DNA of 64,000 nucleotides from positions 41,748,001-41,812,000 of the forward strand of contig JAWZYU010000005.1 of the NCBI GenBank assembly GCA_038380435.1, given 5' to 3'. This DNA comes from Ryuthela nishihirai (Eukaryota; Arthropoda; Arachnida; Araneae; Heptathelidae). The stretch's first letter is position 1. Each line of letters begins with the position of its first letter. The notes under the pieces are model-generated. The model did no database searches. It worked only from the letters and a program-made list of their open reading frames with translations, and was not told the origin of the DNA. Shown here piece by piece: positions 12,118 to 21,597 of this stretch. Both the position numbers and the translations under genes were made by a program.

Positions 12118-12480
12118 TTGTGGTATGTACTTTGCAATTACTTCCAAAATCTACCGTTTTTAAAAATAGTTTTTATTTTTATTTTTAGGAGATTTTCGAA
12201 AATTTAAGGAAAAATTTACTGATAATAGTTTAAATCAAATTTGTGACCTTAAATCAGAAATTTGCTTCAGGAAATAGGAATGTTAACAAGCAATACCATA
12301 TAGTGCTTCTAAGCCGTTTAATGCAATACTGTTTAGTGCTTCTAAGAAATGTCAATCAGATGGCTTTATCAAATTATTTATATTGTAGTTTAATAAAATA
12401 TGCATCAATTTTTAAAAAAACAAAATATTATTTTGCAAGCCTGAATTATATATTTTTATAAGATATATATATAAATTACA
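11265..12480 (+). repeat. Duplicated intron block, copy 2, with an internal tandem duplication
   Basis: Homologous to 5960-6860 (see that entry). Here the first part is itself present twice: TTGCTTCCATATCCAAGACA at 11270 and TTGCTTCCATATCCAAGACT at 11541, each followed by a CATTTTCAGAAAATG-type phrase and the ATCCACA(A/G)CAAC phrase (11388 and 11659), a period of about 270 bp. The remainder (11940-12480) follows the copy-1 order to the end, including AGAATGCTGGGAAAGATGAT (12010) and AATAAAATATGCATCAATTT (12393). Confidence 0.75.
12083..12116 (+). repeat. Poly(G) run of 34
   Basis: Thirty-four consecutive G, followed by ATTGTGG. At the corresponding place of copy 1 (about 6526-6540) the sequence is a short A-rich run before ATTGTGG, so the G tract arose in this copy only. 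Homopolymer length this great is prone to slippage in vivo and to sequencing or assembly error. Confidence 0.95.
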
Positions 12481-12604
12481 ACTGCAATTTTTATTTTTAA
12501 AAAAGATTTTTTTTTTTGTTGTTGTAGTAAAAAATGTATACATAAGTCCTTGACCTCTCATTTCAGATTCTGCAAACATATACAGACAATATGGACACTG
12601 GAAG

Positions 12605-14747
12605 GGTAAAAAGTGTCTTGCAACTTAAACTTAAGAAGCATTGTGCTAAGGTTAAAATATTTACCTTTAATTCTGAAGATCTGAAAGACCCAGTCATAGC
12701 TAAAGCTTACCAGGATAGGTTACTTAGTCATTATGACAATCATGGTTTGCTTACTGAAGTTGAAGAAGAATGGGACTATTTTAAACAGAGTGTTTTTGAA
12801 AACTAACTGTACTCTTTTAGGAAAAAAGGAGCAGAGGAGTCAGAATTATTTGAGTGATAAGGCACTTGAGCTTATTTCAAAAAGAAAGAACTGCAGGAAT
12901 GTCCTTAATCAATACCCTACTAGTCCTAATAGAAAGCATTACAGAGAACTTAGTAAACGTGTAAAGGATCAGTTAGCTGCTGCTAAGAATCTTTGGCTTG
13001 ATGACTTGGCTGACAAAGCTGAGGAAGCAGTTAGACAGCACAACAGCAGAGAGCAGTACCAGATAGTTAATGTTTTGTGTGGTAGAAAATGGACAGATAT
13101 ACAGGGATTGAAGGATAAACAAGGTAAGGTTATAGAAGGTGAGGATTCTGTCGTGGCTAGGTGGGCTGAGCATTTCAGTGATGTTCTAAACAATGTGGTT
13201 AGTTCTATTCCCATTGTTTGTAATGATGATAGATGCATTACTGGCTTTAATGTTGTCCCTATATCACAGTCTGAAGTTACTTTGCCTATTTCTAAACTTA
13301 AGCTATATAAATCCCCTGGAATAGATGAAATTATTTCTTAGATGCTTAGAGCTGGGAATGTTTCTGCTACCACATGGCTGACTGAAATTTTGAATATCTT
13401 TTATAATAATGCCATTGTTCCTAAGTATATTACCAGAGCTGTTATTATCCCTATTTAAAAAAAAATAGTTATCAGTTCTTGTGATAACTATAGGGATATC
13501 AGCATACTTTTTATTCCAGGTAGAGCTCTTTGCATGATTGTGCTTAATAGAATTAAAAATCTGGTTGACAGGCAATTGTGTGATGGTCAGTGTGGATTTA
13601 GAAGTGGTAGAGGATGTGTAGATCAGATATTTTCACTTAGGCAGATTCTTGAGAAATGTTTAGAGTTTCAGAAACCTTGGTGCTAGCTATGTTGATTTCA
13701 AAAAGGCTTTTTACGGTGTTGATCATCATAATTTGTGGTTGATTGTGAGATCATATGTTATACCAGACAAGTTAGTTAACATAATGAAAGCTCTCTATAA
13801 TAACACTTAGTTGTGTATGAGAGTTTGTAGAAACCATTTTAGCATTACTTCTGGTCTTTGACAAAGGTGCATTTTATATCCTTTTCTCTGTAGTTTGGTT
13901 ATTGATTATGTTATTGGGAAATTCACTTCAAGGGAAGGATTTTGGCATTAAATGGGCTGGAGATACGAAAATTTCTGATTTAGATTATGCTGATGATTTA
14001 GCCCTTTTGGCAAATGATGTTGATGAGATGAACTCTTTCATTCGAGTTGTTGATGAGACTGGGAGTAGAGTAGGTTTGATTATAAACAGAGAAAACTATA
14101 GTGATGAAAATTGGTCAGGCATGCTGTGATTCAGTTAATCTGAATGGCTGCAGTCTTGAGCAGGTGTCACAGTTTAATTATCTTGGGAACTATGTAACAG
14201 ATAATGGTGATGTGTGGCATGAGATTAACAGATGAATAGGGAGGGATTGCTGCTGGGACTTTTAAGAATCTAGGGAGAGTGTGGAGAAATAGGTGTATAC
14301 ACCTAAAGACTAAAATTTGACTGTATAATAGTTTGGTTCTTTCTAGGGTTAGTTATGAATAGTAGTGAAACTTGGACACTTTGTAAACATGATAACAGGA
14401 AACTAGATGGTTTTGATTCCAGATGCTTATGCAGTATCTTGGGCATTAGGTGGTTCAACTTTGTAAGTAATGATGAGGTTAGGCAAAGGAGTTTGCAACC
14501 TCCTTTAAGCAGCATATTGGGCAGAGAGAGACTCTGTTGGTTTGGCCATGTTGCCTGTATGCATAAGTATAGATTAGCGAATAGGATTATGAACAGTGTG
14601 CCTGAAGGTCTCAGAAGTAGGGGGAGACTTAGCATGTGGTAGGCAGACAATGTCAAACAGGACCTTGTTAGAATATATATGGAGACTAACAAGCCCATGC
14701 ATGCTAAGTCTCCATAGCCCATGGCTGCTTGAGGAGGAGGAGGAGGA
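12605..14747 (+). mobile_element. RTE-like LINE, copy C, 5' truncated
   Basis: Sense-strand copy starting at the end of the endonuclease domain (GTGTCTTGCAACTTAAACTT, 12613) and reaching the 3' end, where CATGGCTGCTTGAGGAGGAGGAGGAGG (14720-14746) gives a GAG-type repeat tail instead of ATG repeats. About 2.1 kb. Near the 3' end (14675-14720) a GGAGACTAACAAG / CTAAGTCTCC inverted phrase replaces the normal sequence, a local rearrangement. It lies within the last CPT1 intron in the same orientation as the gene. Confidence 0.88.
12610..14690 (+). pseudogene. Reverse transcriptase pseudogene of RTE copy C
   Basis: Fragments in several frames: linker (NRKHYRELSKRVKDQLAAAKN, 12930 region), EGEDSVVARWAEHFSDVLNN (13135), a broken RT with QCGFRSGRGCVDQIF (13590) and an intact YADDLALLANDVDEMNSF palm region at 13987-14040, then the C-terminal block RCLCSILGIRWFNF (14424). 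The C-terminal WFGHVACMHKYRLANR phrase (14540) is the conserved end motif of this LINE family. In-frame stops, for example the TAG near 13340, and frame changes make it non-functional. The endonuclease is absent. Confidence 0.85.
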
Positions 14748-15949
14748 TATACTGAAAGAACATTTAATTGGGGTTGAGAAAATGGCAAAATTTTTGAAAA
14801 AGAGAGATAAATAAAAATTGAATAGACATTTTCTAAGAAAATTGCAAGGTATTTTTTAATTTTTAAATTCAAAAAATTAATTTTCCCATATTTCTGAAGT
14901 ATTTCATTATGTTCCCAAAACTACTTTTCAAAAAAAAATTTCTAAGATGGGGGGCAAATTGTTGTCCTAGAATAATTTTCTTTTTGGAGGCTTCTTTTTT
15001 TGTTGCTACATGATTTTTAGGAGCTTACAATTTCTTCTGTTTTTTTTTTCCTTGGGAGAACTGTGTTCTTGTTGCTGGGAGTGCTGTTCTTGCCACAATA
15101 ATTTGATTTGGTGGGGTTTTCTAATTATTAATTTAGCTTGAAATTAATAATTAATTTGTTGTTATGTGCTCTCTTTCTTTCTTTCTTTCTGTCTTGAAGA
15201 CTTATATATTACGAGGTTCTATTTTGTTTACTGCCATTTGTGTGCATTTATTTTCTTCACTCCAATTTTTGCATTACTTTTTTAAAATTGGATCTTTTTG
15301 TGTTTACTTTTATGAATTTTCTTTTATAATTTTAATTATTTTTTTTTGTGTGAGAGATTATTGAGTAAGAGGTGCAATAAATCTTTTTCCAGTTGTAATT
15401 TTTACTTTCATTTTATATCAAATTTGAAGTGCAGAAGGTTCATCCAATATCTGTATTATCTTAGCTTTTTTAGTGTAGCCAAATAGACTCTTCATTGTCT
15501 GAGATTATTGTAGACATTCCATAATGTCATCTGTTATTTCCTAATTATAAGTTCCTTTGTGGTGCTCAGGCTTTCTTACCTCTGCTATAGTCAGATATAG
15601 TGCAAAGTCATTCTTCTTCCTAGAGACCCATGTGTTCATGACCTTTGCTGCAGTAGCTAGTTGCTAATTCCCTCTTTGTTAGGCAGTTTAATGCCATATT
15701 TCTTACATTTCCTGTGTTGCCTTTGTGGCTGCATCTGGGCTATTTAGCTACTGTGTATTCAATATTGAGAACTATATGTGGGGTTGAACAAGTTTGTCTT
15801 TGAAATTGAGCTAACTGATTAGAAATACAAAAATAAAATTTTAGGAAAGAATTCTTATCAACATCAGTGTTAAAGTGTATTTAGCTATTATGTTTTCCTA
15901 TTTTGCACAGATCATGTGCTATTTTGATACAAACTTTATATTATATTTT
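14748..15949. other. AT-rich intron interval with a (TTTC)n microsatellite
   Basis: No gene or clear repeat is recognised. A (TTTC)5 tract lies at 15173-15191. AT-rich low-complexity sequence continues to where I-type LINE similarity begins. Confidence 0.5.
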
Positions 15950-17515
15950 TCAAAATGCTGCAATGTTTCATAATAAGAATTCTTTTTCTTTTCCAACATT
16001 TAAATTCTTTTGATATTGATTCAAGTCTTTAAAGAATTATAGTACTGAATGCCAGTGTTTAATTCTTTGTGATTATTTGCTCTGGTTGAGTAGTGATTTT
16101 AGGGTGATAATATTAATTCGTATTTTTAGTGCCTGTCTTTGGTTAGTATATTTGGGACATTTTAGCAGAATATGCTCAATGGTTTCAATCTCCTGACAGT
16201 CTTAAAAAAAAAATACCTCTCCTAATTGTTAAGAGAAATAAAATTTTATTTGATAGAAAATGCCCATTTATCAGTCTTGTAATTTTGTTCTGGTCTTTGG
16301 TTGTATCCAATATGATTTTCCATGATCAGTTGCCTATGGCTTTGTTCTCTCATTGCCTGGAACTCCTATTCTCTCTCATCTGCTCTCACATTGCCTGGAA
16401 CTCCTATGTGTGCAGAAGTCCAATGTAAAGTTATGTTATTTTTTCTATCACTAATTAATTTATGAATTTCTCTAGAATTTTCGCAGTGAGTGTTGTCGAA
16501 TGTTTAGTGCATATTTGACTTTGAATTCTTTCAAGTGCTGATTTGCTATCAGAGAAAATTATGATATCTGTGCACATACATTTTTGGCACAGTTTTAAGC
16601 ATTCGAAAATTGCTGCACTTTCTGTGTTCATGATGTCTTGAATTTTCATGTAGTTTAATCATTATTTCTTCCTTGGTGAGAGGACAATAAATAGTGCTCC
16701 TTGTAATTTCAAGTTATGTATATTTTGAGCCATCTGTGCAAAAGCATAATTAATTTTTTTCAGCATTTGTTATGATGTTCATTATAATATTGAGGTTGAG
16801 TTTTTTTGCCTGCTTTTTGTTTATGGAAGGAAAGTTTATTTCCATTTTCTATTGTTGGCTACACCAAGTCCATGTGATGGAGTGTTGGAGTAGCAGTCAC
16901 CTCTTTGAGTTTATTTTCTTCATAAAGTTTCTTAATAATTTTATAAGTAGGATGTGACCTGATTTTTTTTATGAGTGGCACTTTTGATGAGCTTTTAAGT
17001 ATTCATCCTATTAACAGATGTAGATGATGCTTAATTGCTAGTTGGCTGATATTTTGCATAAGTATGTAATAGCTTTTGATATTTATCATTTCAATTTTTC
17101 AATTCCAGCTATAGCTAGGACTGAAATGGTAGGTGTGGTATTTAGCTGTGCTAGATATATTCCTAGAGCCTGATTTTGCAACACTTTCAGTGGTTGTAGT
17201 TTTTGAGAGGGGACCAAGTGTAATATGTAGCTGCCATAATCTAGCCGTGATCTCAGTAAACTGTTATAAAGACCTATCATTTTATGCTGGGGAGGCCCCC
17301 ATTGGGTCCCCCACACATCATAGTAAATTAATAATATTTCTTCCTTCTTTAGTTAACTTTTTTATTTGCTCTTTGCCATTAAGTTTCATATCAATGATAA
17401 CACCTAGATATTTGTGTGTTTCCTATCTGTTGGTTTTCTCCTTTACCTTTTACTGTATTGGTATTCAACTTTGGTTGATGGTTCTGTGACATTTATCTGT
17501 TTTTACTTTTTACCA
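15950..17515 (-). pseudogene. I-clade LINE relic, 3' half (RT end plus RNase H)
   Basis: Read on the minus strand from 17510 down: a YKYLGVIID-like start of the post-palm region near 17410; NSLLRSRLDYGSYI (17245) and KVLQNQALGIYLAQLNTTP (17160), the standard RT thumb/connection phrases of I/Ingi-type elements; then an RNase H domain, recognisable from SAAIFECLKLCQKC (16600) and IIIFSDSKSALERIQSQ (16540). Near 16200 a DCQEIETIEHILLKCPKYT phrase matches the Cys-containing tail often found at the C-terminus of these proteins. RNase H would remove template RNA during target-primed synthesis. Many stops and frameshifts; an old copy. The RT palm is missing. Confidence 0.78.
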
Positions 17516-17518
17516 TAT

Positions 17519-17640
17519 ATTTGGTGCAATATGGCCTTAGTTGCCATTGCACCATTAAATGCCAACCAACCAGCTGGACTCACACTCACTGGGTGTATGG
17601 ATGTGGTTCCCCTGCAGCTCTAGCATCCAATTGGGCATCC
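17519..17640 (+). other. Junction between the two I-clade LINE halves
   Basis: Holds TTTGGTGCAATATGGCCTTA followed by TTGCCATTGCACCATTAAAT, which looks like the 3' terminus commonly ending I-type elements in arthropods, and then a CTCACTGGGTGTATGG stretch. It could therefore be the end of a third small fragment, or the 5' leader of the half that follows. I cannot decide between them. Confidence 0.35.
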
Positions 17641-19420
17641 CTTGTTGAGCTCCGTAATGAGTGAGGATCACAGGTACTGTCTCTTAAATTATTTAATGAT
17701 GATTCTCCTACAAAAAAGTATCTGCTCAAGAACTAAAAGGGCATGTCATTATGGCCTGTCTACATCTTCTTCATCCTCTTTAGTCTTCATTATCTGTTTC
17801 TTTGCTTGGCCCAATTTCTAGTCATCCATTCAACATATGACCAGGTAATTGGTGATGTCTCCATTCTTCATTCGGAAAACTTTTTAAGATCTCAGAGGTT
17901 CAGTGAAATCTATTAAGATTTGGTGATTTATTTGTCAAGACAGATTGCATTATACACTCAGAATTACTGCTGAAGATTACAGCAATTTTGGAATGCACAT
18001 TTCAGTGTTGCCTCATCAGCTGCTGAATTCCTCTTGTAGGGTGGTCTGAATGTATTTGAGGAAAAGCTTTGCATTCAGTTAGCTCCACAGACAGTAATTG
18101 CAGTGAGACAGATTTCAGCATGTGTGATGGGGAATTAGTGCTCACTCAGACAGTAATTGTCAAATTTAACATGACATTCCTGCTGCCATCAAGGCAGGTT
18201 ACCTGCATTGGGAGATAGGGCAATACATTCTCAACCTTCTACATTGATTCCAAAATATAAGAGGTGCCCACATGGCTTGCTGTGATAGTGTAGATCATGC
18301 CTGATCCAGATTGCATAGCTAGGCAGGAAAGCTGTGCGAGTTGGAGTGGCAGCTATCATCATTCTTGTATGAGTGTCCTAAATTGAAGGAGAGAGGTGCA
18401 ATGCTTCAATGTGGTGAATAGCATATCTTACCCTGAGGGATGAAAGCTCACTGCCTGCCCCACCTGACAAAGTTTCTTATGCCAATGTTGTCATTGGAAG
18501 GGCCATTATTCCAATGACTTCAGTGGGGGTGCAAACCATTATAAGTGTACCATCTTCTAAGTCTTTCTCACCTGCAGCAAATTGGGAAAAACAAAACCCA
18601 AGTCAGGGTTGGCCTTCACTTTGACATCGGACCTCCACCTTTGGGAGGCCTTCTCAACCCCAGATGATCAGATCTTCCAAACCCCAAGGGAAGAAGCAAT
18701 AGAATACACCACTAGTTTTGGATTTTTCCCTCAGATGATTCTGAGAATGGGAATATATACTGCACACTTTTTAATAAAACATCATTGCTAAAGTTGAATT
18801 TAAAAAAAGTAAGCATTGTCTGTCCCAAATACAAATACCTGAGATGGCCACACTCTTACAATGGAATGGTTATGGATTCCACAAAAATCTAGATGACATC
18901 TTGGTCCTACATTGAGCATACAAGCCCATCTGCATATGTCTACAGGAGATGCTTGCAGACAGTCACTGGTTCCATAATCCAGCATTTTACACTCATTCTC
19001 CATGACTGGGATAGAGATGGTTCAGCTTGCAGGGATGTTGTCATCCTCATGAGCCATCATTCTCCATTCTAGGTCATACCCCACACCAGAACTCTAGAGG
19101 CAGTAACCATATGCCTCTTTGTGGGATTCTCTTTGACTGTCTGCTCTATGTATGCCCCACCTGAAAATATCTTCTACACAGACCTTGTCTCACAGCTGCC
19201 TTCCCCTTTTCATGGTGGACTTCAATGGACACAGTCCTCTTTGGGACAGTACTGATGCAAATAGGAGGGGTGGGATCCCTCGCTCTCACTACTGAACACC
19301 AGTGTCAATACTATCAATATCAAGTTGAGAATGAATATACAATTCCACTGTTCTGCAATGTGAACAATCTGACAGGTGCTGGCTAACAGGATTTATCAGT
19401 TTACCATAAGCACTTACACC
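17640..19420 (+). pseudogene. I-clade LINE relic, 5' half (ORF1 end plus endonuclease)
   Basis: Sense-strand relic. A gag-like ORF1 end is suggested near 18470-18600 (KVSYANVV, then TSVGVQTIISVPSS). From 18842 an APE-type endonuclease is legible: LLQWNGYGFHKNLDDILVLH, YKPICICLQE (the QE glutamate of the active site, 18920), LLYVCPT near 19140 and the PSPFSWWTSMDT/FGTVL phrase near 19210, corresponding to the IVGDFNAHNxLWG motif but eroded. It ends around 19420 without RT. It abuts the opposite-strand 3' half at about 17.5 kb; the two may be one rearranged insertion. Confidence 0.72.
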
Positions 19421-19723
19421 TGATCAATGCCAGGTAGCATTTGCAATTTCACATCACAATTATGCATATGTCTGTTTCTTTCTCATTGCAAACCCAGCGG
19501 GGAAATTTATGGTTTACAGGATGATGAATTAGAGTACAGAAATTGCACTTTATCTAATTATTATACCAAATATCAAGCAGAATGATAGTTTTAATTTGAT
19601 TAAAAAGTGTCTTAAAATATAGCCTTTATAGTTTTAATTTGATTAAAAAGTGTCCTAAAATATAGCCTTTATTAGTTTTCTCAAACTGTGGGCATAATCT
19701 TCTCAGAAGAGGAAGTATTCTAA

Positions 19724-20103
19724 TATGAGGGGTGTTCAAAAAGTTCTTGACATGCATCTGCAGAACAAAAACTTTTACTATTCTTCTATCCAGTAACAGT
19801 GTTTTATGAACATCCATGATCCCCATTATTTGTGATAAATTGGCATGAATTTTTTTTGTGTCTTCCCTAAGCTGCATTCTTGTGAAAATGTAAAACTTTC
19901 CCCAACTTCAGTAGGCTCCATAGCAACAACACACAGATTCTGTAGACCGAACTTTATTCACTGCCAGAGAAGATAGAAATGATGATATTGCTTTTGTTTT
20001 TAACATGTAATGGCAAATTTCAAACAAGTCAAAGCTCGTTGACTTTGGAGGAACAATACAAATCTACAAACACATGTCAAGAACTTTTTGAATGCCCTCC
20101 ATA
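19724..20103. mobile_element. Mariner-type MITE just before the last CPT1 exon
   Basis: A 380-bp non-autonomous element with inverted ends: left GGGTGTTCAAAAAGTTCTTG (19730 on), right CAAGAACTTTTTGAATGCCC (20078-20097), each with a TA at the outer edge. The inner sequence near 20035 (TTGACTTTGGAGGAACAATA) looks like the start of a transposase gene; only a small frame without catalytic motifs remains. It ends 74 bp upstream of the acceptor-side exon boundary at 20178, so it may overlap the branch-point region of the intron. Confidence 0.85.
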
Positions 20104-20177
20104 AAAGGTAGAAAAATACTGGCATATATAATTAAAAATTTATATTAGTGTAGTAATTTTTTTGTTTTGTATTTTAG

Positions 20178-20252
20178 GATTCCCAGCGTTTCAGCAGGCA
20201 CATTGAGCATGCCCTTTTCGACATAAGAAATTTGTTTCAGAAAAAAAATTGA
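20178..20252 (+). CDS. CPT1: Carnitine O-palmitoyltransferase 1, last coding exon
   Basis: Acceptor TTTTAG precedes a 75-nt frame of 24 codons plus TGA. It reads DSQRFSRHIEHALFDIRNLF followed by QKKN and stop. Animal CPT1 proteins end with DSHRFxxHxxxAxxDI and a short hydrophilic tail, so both the sequence and the stop position fit, and the exon continues in phase from ET at 7891. This C-terminal piece is cytosolic in CPT1. It is specific to CPT1 within the carnitine acyltransferases and secures the gene name. Confidence 0.92.
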   Translation, partial: DSQRFSRHIEHALFDIRNLFQKKN

Positions 20253-21185
20253 TTAAAGTGGAATTAAAATAAATGGACAAATTTTAATGTTGTCCAGAAA
20301 GGTGTGTGTTTCTAAGGTAATGTTTATTCCTGAACCACTTGTGAAAATTAATATCATTGTAGGAAATGTTGTTATACCTAAAATCTGAACACTTTTCCAA
20401 GAAAAAAAAATTTTTTTTTTTTGATTTGATAAAAAGTATTGTGTTGCATTACATTAGGTTTTGTTTTGAGTAAATCACATGGAGCAATAACATTTCATAT
20501 TATATGTGGCAACATTAAATATTTAGGAATTAAAAGCTGTATAAATGACCTGTATTTCTTCACATTTAATTTATTGTTTTTGTAAGTATAATAATACAAA
20601 GTATATCATTATTATTTGTTTGTTTAGACAGTTGTTACTATTTATTTGCTGTCTTATGCCCAAACTTTTTTTGGTAATGTAATTCTTACATAATCATACC
20701 AAAAATAAGTACAGAAGAAAAACTATATTTTAGTGCTGTAATAAAGTAGTAAAGCAGTTAAAGAGTAGTAAGACACCTGTATAATTGTAAAACATAATTT
20801 ATTTATATTTGTAAAACTATAAATATTTTGCTTAAAATGAACCTTTCAGAAAATCCTAAAGAGGAATGAAATATTAAAAGTATTCATCTTAACATACATT
20901 TAATATAAAAGTATTCATCTTAACATGCATTTGATATAAAAGATTAGATAAGCTTTGATTAGCAGTGATTTTTATTCCTTCTGTGGGAAAGTTGTATTAA
21001 AAAAATTATCTCATAGAAACATATAGTTAAGGAAGGCTGAGTATATTTTAGTTTTACTAAAAGTAATAAAATGTAATTTTCTAAACTGCAGAGGAAGAAA
21101 GTTTGAATGAGGTGAAGAAGTGGGCTACTAAAAGCTTGAAGAACACTAGGCTATTCACCTTAAATCAAAAATGTACTATTTCAGG
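20253..21185 (+). other. CPT1: CPT1 3' UTR and AT-rich downstream sequence
   Basis: Candidate polyadenylation hexamers AATAAA lie at 20268-20273 (16 bp after the stop, which would give an unusually short 3' UTR) and at 20740-20745. There is no transcript evidence to choose between them. A short tandem duplication, AAAAGTATTCATCTTAACAT at about 20877 and 20909, lies further on. No second gene is seen. Confidence 0.45.
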
Positions 21186-21189
21186 TTTA

Positions 21190-21395
21190 GTTGAGCCATG
21201 GGTTGACAAGCTAGTGTGGCAAAATAGTGCACGTAGCTACTGATCAAAGGGACCTGGGTTTGAGCCCTGGATAATATATGAATGTTTTCTTTTATGTTGT
21301 CTTTCTGCTAAGGTCTTCTCTTCCTGACAGATTTTCTCTCTGTCATATTCAACTGACTGGCTCCTTTCATATCTTTGAGGCAAGCAGTGCTTGAG
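21190..21395 (+). mobile_element. SINE-short copy 1, diverged
   Basis: Degenerate relative of the copies at 27.1 and 43.7 kb. It keeps the GCTACTGATCAAAGGGACCTGG tRNA-like segment (21236-21258), box B GGTTTGAGCCC, the TGACTGGCTCCTTTCATATC phrase and the GCAAGCAGTGCTTGAGGAGT end. Its box A is damaged. It is older than the other two copies by the number of changes. Confidence 0.75.
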
Positions 21396-21597
21396 GAGTA
21401 ATTCTTTTTTTAAATAATATAGGTATCCTGTCTAAAGATTATAATTAAAATTATCGGTTAATTAAATGTTAATTAAGGTTATCTTTTCTGTGTAATTGGA
21501 TATAAAGAAATTTATTGGTTCACAAAAGCACAACACCTCATAAAGAAAGAGAACGTGTTCTCATGGAAGTATGTATATAAGTACATACAGAATCTTC

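Larger units (their letters stand above)
7892..20177 (+). other. CPT1: Last CPT1 intron, about 12.3 kb
   Basis: The intron is delimited by GT at 7892 and AG at 20176-20177, between two exons that join in frame. It contains, in order: a Tc1 relic, a SINE-long copy, RTE fragments B and C plus an RTE 5' UTR fragment, the second copy of the duplicated intron block with its G34 run, two I-clade LINE halves in opposite orientations, and a mariner-type MITE ending 74 bp before the last exon. The LINE relics with sense-strand poly(A)/AATAAA-like sites could in principle interfere with transcription; nothing in the sequence shows that they do. Confidence 0.9.

Noticed and set aside
12560..12600. An exon after CTCATTTCAG at 12557-12566
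   Set aside because: The short sequence before the RTE copy has no CPT1 similarity; CPT1 continues directly at 20178 in phase.
14303..14872. A 189-codon frame on the minus strand
   Set aside because: It is the antisense shadow of the C-terminal part of RTE copy C and the flanking AT-rich sequence.
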